NCBI GenBank assembly: GCA_022750055.1
Contig: JAKIWL010000001.1
Coordinates: 186,001 to 250,000, forward strand
Source of the DNA: Thermoplasmata archaeon
Lineage (GTDB): Archaea > Thermoplasmatota > Thermoplasmata > Lutacidiplasmatales > UBA184
Direction: 5' to 3'
Length of the DNA: 64,000 nucleotides
Within the stretch, counting starts at the first letter, position 1. The number at the start of each line of letters is the position of its first letter. Made by a program: the position numbers and the translations under genes. Shown here one piece after another: positions 1 through 8,814 of this stretch. Below the pieces are notes generated by a model. The model was given only the letters and a program-made list of their open reading frames with translations. It had not been told where the DNA came from and did not search any database.

Positions 1-53
1 GTCCCTCCCCCGTGGGGAGCCGTAACACGACAGGCCGCCGGCCCCCCGCGCGG

Positions 54-60
54 CCTTAAG
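54..60 (+). promoter_or_regulatory. TATA-like element of ribA
   Basis: The AT-rich string ccttaag lies 24-30 bases before the ATG at 84 in an otherwise GC-rich stretch. This is the spacing expected for an archaeal TATA box serving a nearly leaderless transcript. Confidence 0.5.
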
Positions 61-83
61 CCTCCAATTTCCTGACCGGCGCG

Positions 84-830
84 ATGGAGATCCCTCCCGA
101 GACGGTCGCCCGCCTCGAACAGGAGAACCAGGACCACCGGTGCCCGGGGGGCCCGGAGTCGTGCGTGAGGATCCACGCGATCGCCAAGCTCCCGACCCGC
201 TTCGGGGGCTACCAGGTCGTAGCGTTCCAGAACGACTGGGACCATCGGGAGCACGCCGCCTTTGTCCACGGGAACGTGGTCGACGCCAAGGAGGTGCCGG
301 TCCGTATCCACTCCGAATGCCTCACCGGCGACGCCATCGGGTCCCTGCGATGCGACTGCCGCGACCAGCTGATCGATTCCCTCGAGCGCATCGGGAAGAT
401 GGAACGGGGTGTCGTCCTGTATCTCCGCCAGGAGGGCCGGGGGATCGGGTTCGTCAACAAGATCCGAGCGTACGAGCTCCAGGACGCGGGGTACGACACG
501 GTTCAGGCGAATGAGATGCTCGGTTTCAACCCGGATGAGCGGGACTACGCGATCGCCGCCCACATGCTCCACTCGCTCCACATCCCGTCGGTACGGGTCA
601 TGACGAACAACCCGGACAAGATCGAGGACCTCAAGCGCCACGGGGTCGACGTCGTCGGACGGATCCCGCTCATCATTCCGCCCAACGCCTATGACCGGCC
701 CTACCTGATCACCAAACAGCGCCGCCTGGGCCACCTCCTCGACCTGGAGCAGGAAGAGGAATCGCCCCCGGACGAGTCGGCCCCCGACGGCGGGCCGAGT
801 CACCGCGAAGCACCCGGTCCCTCGGGGTGA
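84..830 (+). CDS. ribA: GTP cyclohydrolase II
   Basis: This 248-residue protein should convert GTP to 2,5-diamino-6-ribosylamino-pyrimidinone phosphate, the first step of riboflavin synthesis, in the cytosol. The zinc-binding cysteines are visible in CLTGDAIGSLRCDC (residues about 80-93). The substrate and catalytic region is seen in RQEGRGIG, followed by the family's YELQDAG, DTVQANEMLGF and MTNNPDK blocks. It is a stand-alone enzyme with no RibB domain. It has a roughly 40-residue N-terminal extension and an acidic, proline-rich tail that look dispensable. Most archaea use the unrelated GTP cyclohydrolase III instead, so a bacterial-type enzyme here is notable and may reflect transfer. No other riboflavin gene is adjacent. 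The ATG is supported by the TATA-like element 24-30 bases upstream. Confidence 0.93.
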   Translation: MEIPPETVARLEQENQDHRCPGGPESCVRIHAIAKLPTRFGGYQVVAFQNDWDHREHAAFVHGNVVDAKEVPVRIHSECLTGDAIGSLRCDCRDQLIDSLERIGKMERGVVLYLRQEGRGIGFVNKIRAYELQDAGYDTVQANEMLGFNPDERDYAIAAHMLHSLHIPSVRVMTNNPDKIEDLKRHGVDVVGRIPLIIPPNAYDRPYLITKQRRLGHLLDLEQEEESPPDESAPDGGPSHREAPGPSG

Positions 831-906
831 CCCTGCCGGCCGCCCCCAGGGTGCCCGGGTCGGCCCTGCTCGAGGACCCCGCTGGATTGCGTTGGGGTCA
901 GGTCGC

Positions 907-912
907 CCTTAT
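907..912 (+). promoter_or_regulatory. TATA-like element of the YHS/copper ATPase pair
   Basis: The string ccttat lies 34-39 bases before the ATG at 946. It is the only AT-rich element in the gap after ribA. Confidence 0.4.
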
Positions 913-945
913 CCGACCTCGCGCCGTCCTTCGGGTCGACACGCC

Positions 946-1083
946 ATGAAGGTGAAGGATCCGGTCTGCCACATGACCGTGGACACCGACAAGACCCCGC
1001 ACAAGTCCGAACGCGGGGGCGAACGGTTCTACTTCTGCTCGGCGGCCTGTCGGGTCCGCTTCGAGTCCGAGGGCAGGAAGTGA
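946..1083 (+). CDS. YHS-domain mini-protein
   Basis: This 45-residue protein is essentially one YHS domain. It begins with the DPVCHMTVD motif and has a second pair of cysteines in FYFCSAACR. YHS domains bind copper or other soft metals. It ends one base before the ATPase gene, which carries a second YHS domain at its own N terminus, so the two are surely co-transcribed. A role as a metal chaperone or donor to the pump is inferred. The reading frame stays open upstream, but homology starts at the ATG at 946 and a TATA-like element sits before it, so this start is preferred. Confidence 0.8.
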   Translation: MKVKDPVCHMTVDTDKTPHKSERGGERFYFCSAACRVRFESEGRK

Positions 1084-1084
1084 G

Positions 1085-3208
1085 ATGGCTACCGACCCCG
1101 TGTGCGGGATGTCGGTGGACGAACGGTCCTCCGAGCTCATCCTCTTCCGTGACGGACGCGCCCACTACTTCTGCAGCGAGAGCTGCCTAGCCCAGTTCGC
1201 GGACCCGCTGCGCTCGCTGCGGCGGCTCAAGCAGCGGCTCCTCCTCGCGTGGCCGCTCTCCATCGCGGTCGTCCTGCTCGTGTACCTCGCTCGATTCCCC
1301 GGGGCCCCGTATCTCGAGCTCGTCCTCGCCGCCCTCGTCCAGTTCTACGTAGGAGCCCCCTTCTACCGGGGGACGTGGGACGCGCTGCGGAGCCGGGTCG
1401 CGAACATGGACATCCTCATCGCCGTAGGTTCGACCCTCGCCTTCGGCTATAGCGCGCTCTCGGTGCTCGTCCCGGGCCTCGTCCCGGCGGTCAGTTTCTT
1501 CGACGCCTCCGCGCTCATCGTCACCCTGATCCTGACCGGTCATTACCTCGAACAGGCCACTCGGCGCAGCGCGTCGAGCGCGCTCCTCAAGCTCCCCGGC
1601 TTGTTGCCTGGCCGAGTCAGCCTGACCCGGGCCGGGCTCCCGATGGAGTTGGCCCCGAGCGAGGTCGAGGTCGGGGATCGCTTCGTCGTTCCCCCTGGGG
1701 GGCGGGTCCCGGCCGACGGGAAAGTGGTCCTTGGGTCCTCCTCCGTCGACGAGTCGATCCTCACGGGCGAGGCGATGCCGGTCCGCAAGGGAGTGGGGGA
1801 CCCTGTCGTCGCAGGTGCCCTCAACCAGGAGGGTCGCCTCGAGGTCGAGGCCGAACGGGTCGGCGACGACACCTTCCTCGCCCAGGTGGGCCGGCTACTC
1901 GCCGAAGCAGAGACGAGCCGGATGCCGTTGCGACGTCTTGCAGATCGCATCTCCGAGCGGTTCGTCCCGTTCGTCTTCGCGGTCGGGCTGGCCGCCTCCC
2001 TCGGCTGGGTCCTCTTGGGGGCCGGGCCCGCGATCGCCCTCCTCGTGCTTGTGAGCGTCATCATCACCGCCTGCCCCTGCGCGTTCGGGATCGCCACGCC
2101 CGCGGCGATCCTCGTCGGGACCGGTCGTGCGGCGGAGCGGGGGATCCTGTTCCGGGGGTCGGACGCCATCGAACGCGCCTCCCGGGTGGACCTCGTCTTG
2201 ACGGACAAGACCGGCACGATCACCTCCGGCACGCCGAAGCTCATCGAGATCGTTACGGCCCCGAACGGGTCCGACAACGAGATGCTCCGCATCGCGGCGG
2301 GGCTCGAGGCGTCGGTCCCGCACCCGTTGGCGCGTGCGCTCGTCGCGGCGGCGCGCGAGCGGCAGATCGAACCCGCACCGGTGCAGGAGACGCGCGTGGT
2401 TCCCGGACTAGGAGTGTTCGGGACGCTCGACGGTCGACCCGTCTCCGTTCGTTGGGCCGCCTCCCTCCCCGGCGGCCCCTCCCTGGGAGGGCTCGATAGG
2501 GAGGCGAGACGTTTCGAACGCCTCGGACGGAGTTGGACCGCGGTCTGGAGCGGAGAGACCCTCCTCGGCCTGTTCGGTTTTTCCGATCCCTTGTCCCCGG
2601 GGGTCCGGCCCGCGGTCGATCATCTGCGCGACCTGGGGGTTCCGGTCGTGCTGGTGACCGGGGACTCGGAGGCGGTAGGGACCGCCATCGCGGCCGAGGC
2701 GGGGATCAGCGAGGTCCATGCGCGAATGTCCCCGGGCGCGAAGCTCGAGTTCCTACGTCAAAAGCAATCGGAGGGCCATCGCGTGGCATTCGTCGGGGAC
2801 GGGGTCAACGATGCGCCAGTCCTGGCGGCGGCGGACCTCGGTATCGCACTCGGCTCCGGGACGGACGTAGCCCAGGCGGCGGGGAACGTACTGCTGGTCC
2901 GCACCGACTTCGACGGCGTCCCGGCCGCGTTGGAAATCGGACGGCGGACGGTCGCGAAGGTGCGCCAGAATCTGGGCTGGGCGATCGCCTACAATGCGAT
3001 CCTCCTCCCGGTGGCGGCCGGGGCCTTGGTCCCCCTTACGGGGCTGGCCATCTTCTATCTCCTGCCGATCACCGGGGCCTTCGCCATGGGTCTCTCCTCC
3101 ACCATCGTCGTGGCGAACTCCCTCAGTCTGCGACGCACGCGGCCGTGGAGAAGGTCAGCCCTGCCACCGGGAACGGCCCCGATCGTTCGGCCGGCTCCCG
3201 CGCCCTGA
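1085..3208 (+). CDS. Copper-translocating P1B-type ATPase with N-terminal YHS domain
   Basis: This 707-residue membrane pump should export copper(I) or a related soft metal using ATP. An N-terminal YHS domain (DPVCGMSVD, residues 4-12) replaces the usual HMA domains. The order of motifs is canonical: TGEAMPV in the actuator domain (about 225), the metal-binding CPC in TM6 (ACPCAFGIATP, about 330), phosphorylation motif DKTGTIT (about 372), the HP dipeptide in HPLARALV, and GDGVNDAPVL (about 571). The last two membrane helices carry YN and MGLSSTIVVANSL, the signature of the Cu(I)-specific P1B-1 group. It starts two bases after the stop of the YHS mini-protein and forms a metal-resistance pair with it. 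Confidence 0.93.
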   Translation: MATDPVCGMSVDERSSELILFRDGRAHYFCSESCLAQFADPLRSLRRLKQRLLLAWPLSIAVVLLVYLARFPGAPYLELVLAALVQFYVGAPFYRGTWDALRSRVANMDILIAVGSTLAFGYSALSVLVPGLVPAVSFFDASALIVTLILTGHYLEQATRRSASSALLKLPGLLPGRVSLTRAGLPMELAPSEVEVGDRFVVPPGGRVPADGKVVLGSSSVDESILTGEAMPVRKGVGDPVVAGALNQEGRLEVEAERVGDDTFLAQVGRLLAEAETSRMPLRRLADRISERFVPFVFAVGLAASLGWVLLGAGPAIALLVLVSVIITACPCAFGIATPAAILVGTGRAAERGILFRGSDAIERASRVDLVLTDKTGTITSGTPKLIEIVTAPNGSDNEMLRIAAGLEASVPHPLARALVAAARERQIEPAPVQETRVVPGLGVFGTLDGRPVSVRWAASLPGGPSLGGLDREARRFERLGRSWTAVWSGETLLGLFGFSDPLSPGVRPAVDHLRDLGVPVVLVTGDSEAVGTAIAAEAGISEVHARMSPGAKLEFLRQKQSEGHRVAFVGDGVNDAPVLAAADLGIALGSGTDVAQAAGNVLLVRTDFDGVPAALEIGRRTVAKVRQNLGWAIAYNAILLPVAAGALVPLTGLAIFYLLPITGAFAMGLSSTIVVANSLSLRRTRPWRRSALPPGTAPIVRPAPAP

Positions 3209-3361
3209 CGCCGCGCCCGCCTCCCCCACCCATGCTCACGCCCGGATCGGGGCGCTCAGGACGGACTGCCTGGCTACGGCGTCCGTCTGGGCGCGACCGA
3301 TCCGCCGGGGAATGGGTGGGGTGGATCAGGCCCGGTCGGAAGGGGCCTCGGCTCGAACGGA

Positions 3362-3838
3362 CTAGGCAAGGGGAACTCGCTCTTCCGGGAGGGCCTTTGG
3401 CTTGGCGATCCGGACCGTCAGTACTCCATTCTCAGCCCGTGCCTGGATCGACGATGCTGGAGTCGGCTCCGGAAGTTCGAACGTCCGCTCGAACGTGCTC
3501 CGCCCCGATTCGGGGCCGACCCCTTCGGTGGAGGGATTGGCTTGCGGAGGGGAGAGGTCCGCGCGGATCTTCAGTCGGGTCCCTTGCACGGTGACCGCAA
3601 TCTGCTCCTTGGGGATCCCCGGTAGTACCATCGCCAGCTCGAACGCGTCGCCCCGGTCCGCGATCTCGCTGCGCCCGGGCGCGAACGGCGAATCCGACTC
3701 GAAGAAGAGCGATCCCGGAGGGATCGATACGAACGACTCATTCCAGAGTCGGTTCAGCCACCGGTCCAGGGGCCATGCCGATTCGATCGTCTGGGTCCAC
3801 ACTCTCTCGCGGTTCGCTGATTCCGATAGTTCGTTCAT
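3362..3838 (-). CDS. Small heat shock protein Hsp20 (alpha-crystallin family)
   Basis: This 158-residue chaperone should bind unfolding proteins without ATP. The alpha-crystallin domain spans about residues 45-145. Family features include the FELAMVLPGI strand, a VQGTRLKIRADL segment and the late GVLTVRIAKP strand. The C-terminal tail lacks an obvious I-x-I anchor. The ATG at 3838 is chosen because a good Shine-Dalgarno string (ggagg) lies 5-6 bases before it. The alternative TTG at 3850 overlaps that site. A strong TATA element (3884-3893) lies about 50 bases upstream, giving a leader of roughly 20 bases, unlike the mostly leaderless neighbours. Confidence 0.92.
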   Translation of the reverse strand: MNELSESANRERVWTQTIESAWPLDRWLNRLWNESFVSIPPGSLFFESDSPFAPGRSEIADRGDAFELAMVLPGIPKEQIAVTVQGTRLKIRADLSPPQANPSTEGVGPESGRSTFERTFELPEPTPASSIQARAENGVLTVRIAKPKALPEERVPLA

Positions 3839-3883
3839 GTTCGCCTCCAAGGACGAGTTTCCAAGAATAGTAAGATTGCAATA

Positions 3884-3893
3884 CTATAAAAAG
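3884..3893 (-). promoter_or_regulatory. TATA box of the Hsp20 gene
   Basis: On the minus strand the sequence reads ttttatag, one of the most AT-rich elements in this part of the window. It is placed to start transcription about 20 bases before the ATG at 3838. Confidence 0.6.
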
Positions 3894-4044
3894 ACAGGGT
3901 GTGGAGGGTTCTGCTCGTGGTGGACCGGAATCAGTTCCTCCATGAACGGTTGGGAGTGAAGGGGATCGGAGGCTCTTCCTCCGCCGTCCCGGCTCGTTCC
4001 CGGACCTGCGTTCCGGGCTTCAGGGAGGTCGTCCCGCTGTCCGG

Positions 4045-4983
4045 TCAACCGGATCCGTGGGTGGGCCGTGAGGAGTCCATCGCCCTCGCGAAACGCCGAA
4101 GCATCTCGGCGGCCGCCTCGAGGTGCTTCGGCATGATCTCCTCCACGTTGACCCCGATCGAAACCTCCGAACCTCCGGTCCCAAGTCCGGCGCGGACCTC
4201 CTCCCACATCCGCAGGGAATGTTCGACCGAACGGGACGTGCCGGCCCCCTCGTCCCCCGAAAGGATCTCCCGTTCTGCCTCCTCGGGGATGTCGGCCCCC
4301 AACCATCTCACGAACTCCGCGTCCCCTTCGTCGATCATCGGGGCGAAGGAGAGAAGGATCGCGGCGGGAGCGATCCCGGCGCGGCGGCAGAGGGAGTCGT
4401 ACTCGAGGATCGTCGCGAGGGCGGAGGCGCTCTCGAACAGGATCTGCGTGGTGAAGAAGGAGGCGCCCGCCCGGGTCTTGGCGAGCAGCCGGTGGGCTTC
4501 CCCCGCGCGCTGGGGGATGGCAATGTTACCGATCCGGCCTCCCGCTGCCTGGAGTACCGGTAGGCAGACCCGGTCCGCCTCGATGACGCCGGGACCCGGA
4601 TACGGTATGTAACGACTCGAGCCGCCGACCAGCACGACGTTGAGGATCCCCCGGGCGGCGGTCGCTCGGGCCCAAGCTTCTAGCGCCGGGGGTGAGTCGA
4701 GGTGCGCGACCACCTTGTTGATGGCGAGGGGGCAGGCGGTCGCCGTCTGCAGGGCGCCCGCATAGTCCCGAATATCTCCGGATCGGTAGAACGGGCGGCC
4801 TTCGTGGTTCTCGTCGACCAGCTCGGGAACGTCGATCAGGTCCACGCGGGGGAGTCCCCGAACGAGCTCCGCGACCTTCTCGAAGTGCTCCTGCCCGCGG
4901 CGGGCTGGCGCGCGTGCGGCCGGTGGGGTCGCCTCGAAGAAGAGCGGACGATCCGCGAGCGCGTTCGAGAGGGGTCTTCGCAT
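4045..4983 (-). CDS. Methylenetetrahydrofolate reductase-like protein (MetF family)
   Basis: This protein of about 312 residues has the MetF TIM-barrel features: FFEATPP near the start, KVVAHLDS, and the signature segment KTRAGASFFTTQILFE. A late VNVEEIM matches the end of the barrel. MetF reduces methylenetetrahydrofolate to methyl-THF with a flavin. Here the natural one-carbon carrier and electron donor are unknown, because no other C1 gene is adjacent. The frame is open to 5061, but the extra N-terminal residues are Arg/Pro/Gly-rich and unlike the family, so the ATG at 4983 is preferred. An intermediate ATG at 5022 is possible. Confidence 0.75.
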   Translation of the reverse strand: MRRPLSNALADRPLFFEATPPAARAPARRGQEHFEKVAELVRGLPRVDLIDVPELVDENHEGRPFYRSGDIRDYAGALQTATACPLAINKVVAHLDSPPALEAWARATAARGILNVVLVGGSSRYIPYPGPGVIEADRVCLPVLQAAGGRIGNIAIPQRAGEAHRLLAKTRAGASFFTTQILFESASALATILEYDSLCRRAGIAPAAILLSFAPMIDEGDAEFVRWLGADIPEEAEREILSGDEGAGTSRSVEHSLRMWEEVRAGLGTGGSEVSIGVNVEEIMPKHLEAAAEMLRRFARAMDSSRPTHGSG

Positions 4984-5127
4984 CGATGGAACCCCTCGAT
5001 GCTTCTGCCCCGGATTCGGCATAACGCCTTTGGGCGAAACCCTCCCTTGCAACCGGCGCAATCGGACGGCGTAGGAGGGACCCGCGGTCGGGGCCTCGAA
5101 GGGACGGGCCGGAAACGAGCGCCTCCA

Positions 5128-5156
5128 CCGAGCGTTATCTAGCGCGGGGCGCTCGG
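5128..5156 (+). promoter_or_regulatory. TATA element framed by an inverted repeat
   Basis: Arms ccgagcg (5128-5134) and cgctcgg (5150-5156) are exact reverse complements. They flank the TATA-like string gttatct (5134-5140), which sits 25-31 bases before the ATG at 5165. The layout suggests an operator over the core promoter of the two-gene glycosidase operon. Confidence 0.5.
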
Positions 5157-5164
5157 CTTACTCG

Positions 5165-5644
5165 ATGGGTCTCCGCGAGATCGCGCTTGACTTTTCGCTG
5201 CTTCGGCAAGGGCTGTCGATCGAGCACGAGTTCGGTGCGGCCGCTTTCGCGGAACTCGTACGAGTGGGACGGTTCCTGGAGCACGCCTTCTACGAATCCG
5301 GCTCCCTGTGCCGGACCGAGCGCGGGGTCACGTTCGTTCTCCTCAATCCCCCGTTGCGCATGGGAGCCTTCGGGTCCGCCCGGTTGCTCTTCGATGGGGT
5401 ACCCGTCGCCGCCGAGCGATCCTCCTTCGAGGTCGAGGGCGGCGGGCATTCCCGACCGTTCTCCGAGATCGACCCCCTCCACCCGATGGTCCTGGCCCCG
5501 GGTCAGCGCGTTCGCTTCTTCATGGAGCTTGACCCGCCGGGGCCGGGACGACATGAAGTTCGTCTGGAGCTGAAGAGCGTCGCCATTCCGCCCCTCGTGT
5601 GGATCGAGATTTTCGATACGGTGCGAGCGGGAACCGACCCTTGA
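5165..5644 (+). CDS. Hypothetical protein upstream of the glycosidase
   Basis: This 159-residue protein is not recognised. It has no signal peptide or membrane segment. Its composition alternates hydrophobic beta-strand-like stretches (GVTFVLLNPPLRMG, RVRFFMELDPPGPGRHEVRLELKS), suggesting a beta-sandwich. Its end overlaps the start of the debranching-like glycosidase, so the two are translationally coupled. An accessory or binding role for the same polysaccharide is an inference from position only. The ATG is supported by a TATA-like element 25-31 bases upstream. Confidence 0.7.
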   Translation: MGLREIALDFSLLRQGLSIEHEFGAAAFAELVRVGRFLEHAFYESGSLCRTERGVTFVLLNPPLRMGAFGSARLLFDGVPVAAERSSFEVEGGGHSRPFSEIDPLHPMVLAPGQRVRFFMELDPPGPGRHEVRLELKSVAIPPLVWIEIFDTVRAGTDP

Positions 5645-7851
5645 CCGTCGACCCCTCTGCCGCGAGGGAGCCCGCGCTCCTCGAGACCCCCACGCCCCTT
5701 CCCGAGCGGCCGGTCTTGATCACGGGGTTGGGCAGCTTCGCCATGATGAACGGCGCGGGTGAGTTCTCGTTCGTTCGGGAGACCCGAGGCGCCCCCCTCG
5801 ACTGGGGCGGGACGTACGCCCAGAGCGTCAGGCTCACCGGACCGTGGACGACGCGGGTCGACGATGGATCGGGCGGGCGCGACGTGGGTCGCGCAACGCT
5901 CTCCTCGCTTCGGCACAGCCGAGGCGGTTTGGAGGCAGAGCACCGCGTGGGACGATTGATCGTGCGCGACGAGGTCAGCCCCACCGTGGACGATTACGGG
6001 CTCTGCCGTACCCTGGTGCTGGACAACCCGGGCGCCTCGACGGTCGCCTCTCGGGTCGAGGTGACGTTCGAGCCGTTCCTTGCCCCCGTACTCATGGAAG
6101 GAGTGAAACCCCGATCGTACACGGCTCAACGAGAAGGGGCGTCCTGGCTTGTCCGCTCGTTCGGCTTCGCCCTCTCCTGGGAAACGGACCCCGAGCCGCA
6201 GGCGGTTTTCTTGGGAGGGGAGTCCTGGTCCGGTGACTCACGGCACGGTCCGACCGGTGCGATATCGTTCCGCTGGAGCGTGCCCGTGCCCGCCGGCCAG
6301 GGGGTCTCCCTCCACCTCCGGGTCGTCGGCGGACTCCTCTCCACCGCGCGCGCGGATCGCAAGCGGCCGGTCCGCTCCGAGCACCGGTGCCAGGAATGGG
6401 ACGCCCGCATCGCGGAGTGGACCGCGAGGACGCCATCGCTCGCCTTCCCGGACGCTCCGCTCCTCGAGGCCGGCTATGTTCGCGCACGGGGCGCACTCCG
6501 GTCGCTGTACACGGCGCCCGACGCATCGATCGCCGGACTCGTGGCCGGGTATCCCTGGTATCCAGCCCTCTGGTGCCGAGACCTGGCGTGGATGCTCCCT
6601 GCCGTTCAATGGCTCGGGGATGCGGCTTGGGTGGAACAATCCCTCCGGAGCGTGTTCCGATTCCAGGCACGGACCAACCTGCCCGTCCTGGGGGCCCGGA
6701 GCGGAGAGCTCCCGATGCAGATCGCACCCGGACCGGTCTTTCTCTATGGGACCTCGGATACGACCCTGTACTATCCGGGGTTGGTGCGGCGGTTCTCTGA
6801 CCACACCGGTTCACTCGAACTCGCTCGATCGCTCTACCCAAACCTCGTCCGTGCCGTGGAGTGGGGACGGGCCAAGACGCGGGATCCGTCCGGATTGATC
6901 GCGAACGGCGGCGAAGTGGCCGCCATGAAGCAGGAGACCGAGATCGGGCGGGTTCGAGTCGGCTTCGACGCCGTCGACACGACGATCTGGGACTCGACGG
7001 ACCGGCGAGACCATGCGATCGATGTCCAACTCCTGTGGTTGGACTCCCTCGAGGCGATCGGGAGCCTCTCGAGAGAGATCGGGGTCGCGCCTCCGAGCGG
7101 GATCGAGGGGCGCGCGGAGGCTCTGCGCAAGGAGTTTGCTTCGCGATACGGGTGGCCGCAGGAGGGCTACCTCTATGACTCGCTCCGGGCCGATGGCAGC
7201 CCGGTTCGAACGCTCCGTCCGAACGCGCTGCGTGCCGTGCGGTACGGACTGCTGCCCGATCCCGATGCCCGGGCGCTCGTCCATCGGGCCGCGACGGAGG
7301 ACCTGTCGACCCCCTGGGGGGTTCGCACGCTATCGAACCGAGATCCTTCCTACGACCCGTTGGCCTACCACGACGGACGGGTCTGGACGATCGCAACGGC
7401 GTGGGCCGCCGAGGCCGCCCTGTGGGCCGGCGAGCGAGCGTTGGGGGTCGAGTACCTCCTGACGAACGCCCGCCGCCTGGTCGAGGAGGGAGGGTACGCG
7501 GCTGAGTGCTATCGAGGGGACCGGCCGGAACCGTTCGACGCGTGCTTCCTCCTGGGCTTCTCGGTCGCCCCGTTCCTATCGAACCTGTTCGGCTCCCTGT
7601 GGGGGATCGAGCCCCATCTGACCGTGGGCTCGGTCGACGTGCGCCCCCGGTTCCCGGACGCATGGCATTCCGCCTCCCTGTCGGGCCTGACCTTGGGCCG
7701 TGGGTCGCTATCGCTATCGTGGTCGCCCGGCCGACTCGAGGCGACATGGTCCGGGCCGGATCCGCTATCCCTGACGGGCGCGCTCGGTCGATGGCGGCTG
7801 GAACCCGGGACCCGGTCCGAGGTGCCCCTCCCGTTAGGGAGCGAGGGCTGA
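5641..7851 (+). CDS. Glycogen debranching enzyme-like glycoside hydrolase (amylo-alpha-1,6-glucosidase family)
   Basis: This protein of about 736 residues has an N-terminal beta domain (about 20-240, starting at VLITGLGSFAMMNG) and a C-terminal alpha/alpha barrel of the GDE/glucoamylase type. Barrel landmarks are GYPWYPALWCRDLAWMLPA, LYGTSDTTLYYPGLV, NPSYDPLAYHDGRVW-type residues (YHDGRVWTIATAW) and AECYRGDRPEPFDACF. By family it should hydrolyse alpha-1,6 or related glucosidic branch points in a storage polysaccharide. The exact substrate is not shown. Start choice is uncertain. TTG at 5641 gives a 4-base TTGA overlap with the upstream stop, while GTG at 5599 would add 14 residues and overlap more. 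Confidence 0.8.
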   Translation: MTVDPSAAREPALLETPTPLPERPVLITGLGSFAMMNGAGEFSFVRETRGAPLDWGGTYAQSVRLTGPWTTRVDDGSGGRDVGRATLSSLRHSRGGLEAEHRVGRLIVRDEVSPTVDDYGLCRTLVLDNPGASTVASRVEVTFEPFLAPVLMEGVKPRSYTAQREGASWLVRSFGFALSWETDPEPQAVFLGGESWSGDSRHGPTGAISFRWSVPVPAGQGVSLHLRVVGGLLSTARADRKRPVRSEHRCQEWDARIAEWTARTPSLAFPDAPLLEAGYVRARGALRSLYTAPDASIAGLVAGYPWYPALWCRDLAWMLPAVQWLGDAAWVEQSLRSVFRFQARTNLPVLGARSGELPMQIAPGPVFLYGTSDTTLYYPGLVRRFSDHTGSLELARSLYPNLVRAVEWGRAKTRDPSGLIANGGEVAAMKQETEIGRVRVGFDAVDTTIWDSTDRRDHAIDVQLLWLDSLEAIGSLSREIGVAPPSGIEGRAEALRKEFASRYGWPQEGYLYDSLRADGSPVRTLRPNALRAVRYGLLPDPDARALVHRAATEDLSTPWGVRTLSNRDPSYDPLAYHDGRVWTIATAWAAEAALWAGERALGVEYLLTNARRLVEEGGYAAECYRGDRPEPFDACFLLGFSVAPFLSNLFGSLWGIEPHLTVGSVDVRPRFPDAWHSASLSGLTLGRGSLSLSWSPGRLEATWSGPDPLSLTGALGRWRLEPGTRSEVPLPLGSEG

Positions 7852-7881
7852 TATCCCAACCCGGCTCGCAGACCCCCAGCG

Positions 7882-8814
7882 ATGGGCGACGCCGTTCGGG
7901 TCCAGGGTCTGACGAAGTCCTACGGCGAGCTCAACGCCGTCGGCGGCATCGATTTTTCAGTGCCGCCGGGGCGGGTCTTCGCCTTCCTCGGGCCGAACGG
8001 GGCGGGCAAGACCACGACGGTCGAGATCCTCGAGGGGCTGCGCAAGCGCACGAAAGGGGAGGTCGAGGTCCTCGGACTCGACCCGTGGACCCAGGGCCGT
8101 GCGCTCCACCATCGGATCGGGGTGATCCCGCAAGAGTTCCGGTTCTTCGACAAGATCACGCCGGCCGAGTCGGTTCAGTACTACGCGAGGCTCTTCGAGA
8201 AGCCCGCGGACGTGGAAGCGTTGCTCGCGCGGGTCGAGCTCTCGGACAAGGCGAACGCGCGCTTCGACACCCTGTCCGGAGGGCAGAAGCAGAAGCTCGG
8301 ACTCGCGCTCGCGCTCGTGAACGACCCCGAGGTCTGCTTCCTCGATGAGCCGACCACCGGCCTCGACCCGCATGCCCGTCGGGCGATCTGGGAGGTCATC
8401 CGGATGTTGAAGGCCGACCACCGCACCGTGTTCCTGACGACCCACTACCTAGAGGAGGCGCAGCTCTTGGCGGACCAGGTCGCGATCATCCACCAGGGCC
8501 GGATCATCGCCTCGGGACCCCCCGATGCGATCATCCGCCAGTACGGCCGACGCGAGCGCCTCGTGGTCCAGGGGTCGTCGGCGCTCGCGGAGAAGCTGCG
8601 CGCCTCCCTCGACCTGCCGGTCCGGGCGCAGGACGGCCGGATCGAGATCGCCTTCCGCGAGAAGGCCGACATCTTCCGGGTCCTCGATGCGATCGAGAAA
8701 TCCGGTCTTCCCTGGAGCGGGTTCGCCACCCAGTCCGACACCCTGGAGGACGTCTTCGTCTCCCTGGTCGGGAAGATGGACGAGGGCGTGCTCAAGCCGG
8801 CGGGGGTCGCATGA
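7882..8814 (+). CDS. ABC transporter ATP-binding protein
   Basis: This 310-residue ATPase has Walker A GPNGAGKTTT (about residue 36), signature LSGGQKQKLGLALAL (about 132), Walker B VCFLDEPTTGLDP and the switch histidine in FLTTHYLEEAQ. The C-terminal 80 residues form the accessory region common in ABC-2 exporter ATPases, ending with the DVFVSL motif. It overlaps the permease gene by 4 bases (ATGA), giving a two-component ABC-2 exporter. The substrate is not indicated. A TATA-like gatatc lies 27-32 bases upstream, within the end of the preceding glycosidase gene. Confidence 0.93.
   Translation: MGDAVRVQGLTKSYGELNAVGGIDFSVPPGRVFAFLGPNGAGKTTTVEILEGLRKRTKGEVEVLGLDPWTQGRALHHRIGVIPQEFRFFDKITPAESVQYYARLFEKPADVEALLARVELSDKANARFDTLSGGQKQKLGLALALVNDPEVCFLDEPTTGLDPHARRAIWEVIRMLKADHRTVFLTTHYLEEAQLLADQVAIIHQGRIIASGPPDAIIRQYGRRERLVVQGSSALAEKLRASLDLPVRAQDGRIEIAFREKADIFRVLDAIEKSGLPWSGFATQSDTLEDVFVSLVGKMDEGVLKPAGVA

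Noticed and set aside
3899-4612. Open frame opposite the MetF-like gene
   Set aside because: The opposite strand carries recognisable MetF motifs over the same bases, while this frame has none.
6092-7747. Long open frame opposite the debranching-like glycosidase
   Set aside because: Composition is extremely Arg/Pro/Ser-rich with no domain, as expected for a shadow in GC-rich DNA.
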